From Rhodococcus sp. RD6.2 (GTDB lineage Bacteria; Actinomycetota; Actinomycetes; Mycobacteriales; Mycobacteriaceae), in assembly GCF_001040705.1 (NCBI RefSeq), contig NZ_CVQP01000001.1, positions 1 to 64,000 on the forward strand: 64,000 bases of DNA, given 5' to 3'. The position numbers were made by a program, and so were the translations under genes. The notes under the pieces were generated by a model that had not been told where the DNA came from, did not search any database, and saw nothing but the letters and a program-made list of their open reading frames with translations. This document shows positions 62,893 through 64,000 of this stretch, one piece after another (position 1 is the first letter of the stretch; each line of letters begins with the position of its first letter).

Positions 62893-63696
62893 TTAGCCGC
62901 CCAGCTTCTTGTAGAACGTCCCGACGATCGGGGCGATGACGGCGCGGGGGCTGTAGCCGCCGGCGACGGACATGCCCTTGCTCAGGATGCCGGGGACGAC
63001 GCGCATCTTGTTGTTCGCCAGCCCGTCCAACGACAGCTTCGCGGTGTACTCGCTGGAGATCCACAGGAAGTCCGGGACCAGCTTGTCGACGATCGACGCC
63101 TCGGCGGGGTCGGGGACCTCGGTGCGCACGGGGCCCGGGGCGAGCAGCGTGACGTGCACTCCCGACCCCTTCAACTCGCCGCGCAGCGATTCGGAGAAGG
63201 TGTTCACGAACGCCTTCGTGGCCGCGTAGGTGGCGTTGTTGGGGATCGGCATGTTGCCTGCCGCGGACCCCACCATGAGGATGCCACCGGAGTCGCGCGC
63301 GATCATCCCGGGCAGAACTGCGAGCGTGAGATCGTGCACCGCAACGGAGTTCAGCTCCACCTGCGCGCGCTCGTACGAGGGGTCGAGTTCGGAGACGGGA
63401 CCGAACGTCGCGATCCCGGCGTTGTTGCAGAGGATCGAGATCTCGCGTGCAGTCAGTTCCTCGACGAGCGGTGCCCGCTTGTCCCGGTCGGACAGGTCGA
63501 CGGCGCGTACCTCGACGGTGACGCCGTGCGCCGCGGACAGCTTCTCGGCCAGCGCGTCGAGCAGGTCCTTGCGGCGGGCGACGAGAATCAGCGAGTGACC
63601 GCGGGCGGCGAGTTCGGTGGCGAGCGCCTCTCCGATTCCGGAGGAGGCGCCGGTGACGACGGCGCGGGCATCGGCGGTGGGGGTAGGCAGGCTCAC
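62893..63696 (-). CDS. cmrA: Mycolate reductase CmrA (short-chain dehydrogenase)
   Basis: A 267-residue SDR equal to Rv2509. In corynebacteria and mycobacteria CmrA reduces the 3-oxo intermediate to mature mycolic acid. NADPH-binding TGASSGIGEALA, LCNNAG, catalytic Ser in MVGSAAG and Tyr/Lys in YAATKAFV are intact. The C-terminal 60 residues (SLDGLANNKMRVVPGILSKG, ending in YKKLGG) are typical of this subgroup. The start is at 63696. It lies 128 bp upstream of lysA on the same strand, and strongly supports a mycolate-making host. Confidence 0.9.
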   Translation of the reverse strand: MSLPTPTADARAVVTGASSGIGEALATELAARGHSLILVARRKDLLDALAEKLSAAHGVTVEVRAVDLSDRDKRAPLVEELTAREISILCNNAGIATFGPVSELDPSYERAQVELNSVAVHDLTLAVLPGMIARDSGGILMVGSAAGNMPIPNNATYAATKAFVNTFSESLRGELKGSGVHVTLLAPGPVRTEVPDPAEASIVDKLVPDFLWISSEYTAKLSLDGLANNKMRVVPGILSKGMSVAGGYSPRAVIAPIVGTFYKKLGG

Positions 63697-63718
63697 GGCG
63701 TTCAGGCTAGGCGCTGCG

Positions 63719-63769
63719 CGCTCGTGCGCGGTGTGGGGGTCCCTGCACCCGAGGAACCGCGCACGAGCG
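63719..63769 (-). terminator. Terminator after 2,4-dienoyl-CoA reductase gene
   Basis: A perfect 14-bp stem (CGCTCGTGCGCGGT / ACCGCGCACGAGCG) around a 23-nt loop lies 10 nt beyond the reductase stop codon, before cmrA. Confidence 0.82.
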
Positions 63770-63779
63770 GCGGAGCTGC

Positions 63780-64000
63780 CTAGAGGACGGCCGCGAGGCG
63801 GGTGCCCTGCTCGATGGCGCGCTTCGCGTCCAACTCGCCTGCGACGTCGGCGCCGCCGATCACGTGCACCGCGACGCCCGCGTCCGTAAGCCCGGCTTCG
63901 AGGTCGCGCACCGACTCCTGGCCGGCGCAGATCACGACGGTGTCGACGGCGATGGTCCGCGGGCGCTCACGCTTCTCGCCGAACGTGATGTGCAGGCCGT
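63780..64000 (-). CDS. fadH: 2,4-dienoyl-CoA reductase, C-terminal part
   Basis: The last 73 residues of a gene that continues past the right edge. Translation reads GLHITFGEKRERPRTIAVD, then TVVICAGQESVRDLEAGL and VHVIGGADVAGELDAKRAIE, ending QGTRLAAVL. This is the C-terminal NADPH/FAD-binding region of FadH-type NADPH-dependent 2,4-dienoyl-CoA reductases, which remove double bonds during beta-oxidation of unsaturated fatty acids. The stop is TAG at 63780-63782. Confidence 0.88.
   Translation of the reverse strand, partial: GLHITFGEKRERPRTIAVDTVVICAGQESVRDLEAGLTDAGVAVHVIGGADVAGELDAKRAIEQGTRLAAVL

Overview
The window is chromosomal DNA from a high-GC, mycolic-acid-producing actinobacterium, most likely Rhodococcus or a close relative. 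The indicators are a single-chain bacterial type I fatty acid synthase with acpS directly behind it, a CmrA-type mycolate reductase, the GlgE/GlgB/GlgP alpha-glucan set, NucS in place of MutS/MutL repair, and gene order that I recall from Mycobacterium tuberculosis. No phage, transposon, plasmid backbone or CRISPR array is visible.

Layout. 1-1,064: 3' end of 23S rRNA, 5S rRNA and terminator. 1.2-34.9 kb: a block collinear with M. tuberculosis Rv1318c-Rv1343c: class III cyclase, nucS, DivIVA-like coiled-coil protein, methylmalonyl-CoA epimerase, thiolase, thioredoxin-like protein, glgB-glgE/glgP, dinG, pncB, clpS, DUF2017, P1 peptidase, rhomboid, Rv1339-type phosphodiesterase, rph, rdgB and a DUF3817 protein. 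Inside it, between glgP and dinG, lies an accessory lipid-type island (about 17.0-24.8 kb): a PucR-type regulator, CrtI-like oxidoreductase, DUF3556 membrane protein and acyl-CoA ligase on one strand, and a secreted lipase diverging from them. The mec-cysO-cysM and murI genes expected near the rhomboid gene are absent.

A tRNA-Leu(UAG) at 35.0 kb marks the junction to a second block that matches M. tuberculosis Rv2524c back to Rv2509 in reverse: fas, acpS, M20 peptidase, bcp, DUF3618, L,D-transpeptidase, orn, a HerA-like ATPase and cmrA. It is interrupted by accessory genes: a catalase-fold protein, two TetR regulators, a DrrAB-type exporter, an amino-acid permease with a small membrane partner, an HsaA-like monooxygenase, an acyl-CoA synthetase and a lysA-like decarboxylase. 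Two identical tRNA-Lys(CUU) genes and one tRNA-His(GUG) lie in this half. The window ends inside a 2,4-dienoyl-CoA reductase gene.

Functionally it combines lipid synthesis and degradation, glucan metabolism, NAD salvage, cAMP turnover and genome maintenance. Start/stop overlaps (ATGA, GTGA, TTGA) show tight coupling in several operons. Two sites matching the KstR pattern TnnAACnnGTTnnA lie upstream of the secreted lipase and the HsaA-like gene. The least understood parts are the 17-24.8 kb island, a 36-codon ORF at 33,971 ending in a very strong terminator, and the catalase-fold protein at 45.3 kb.
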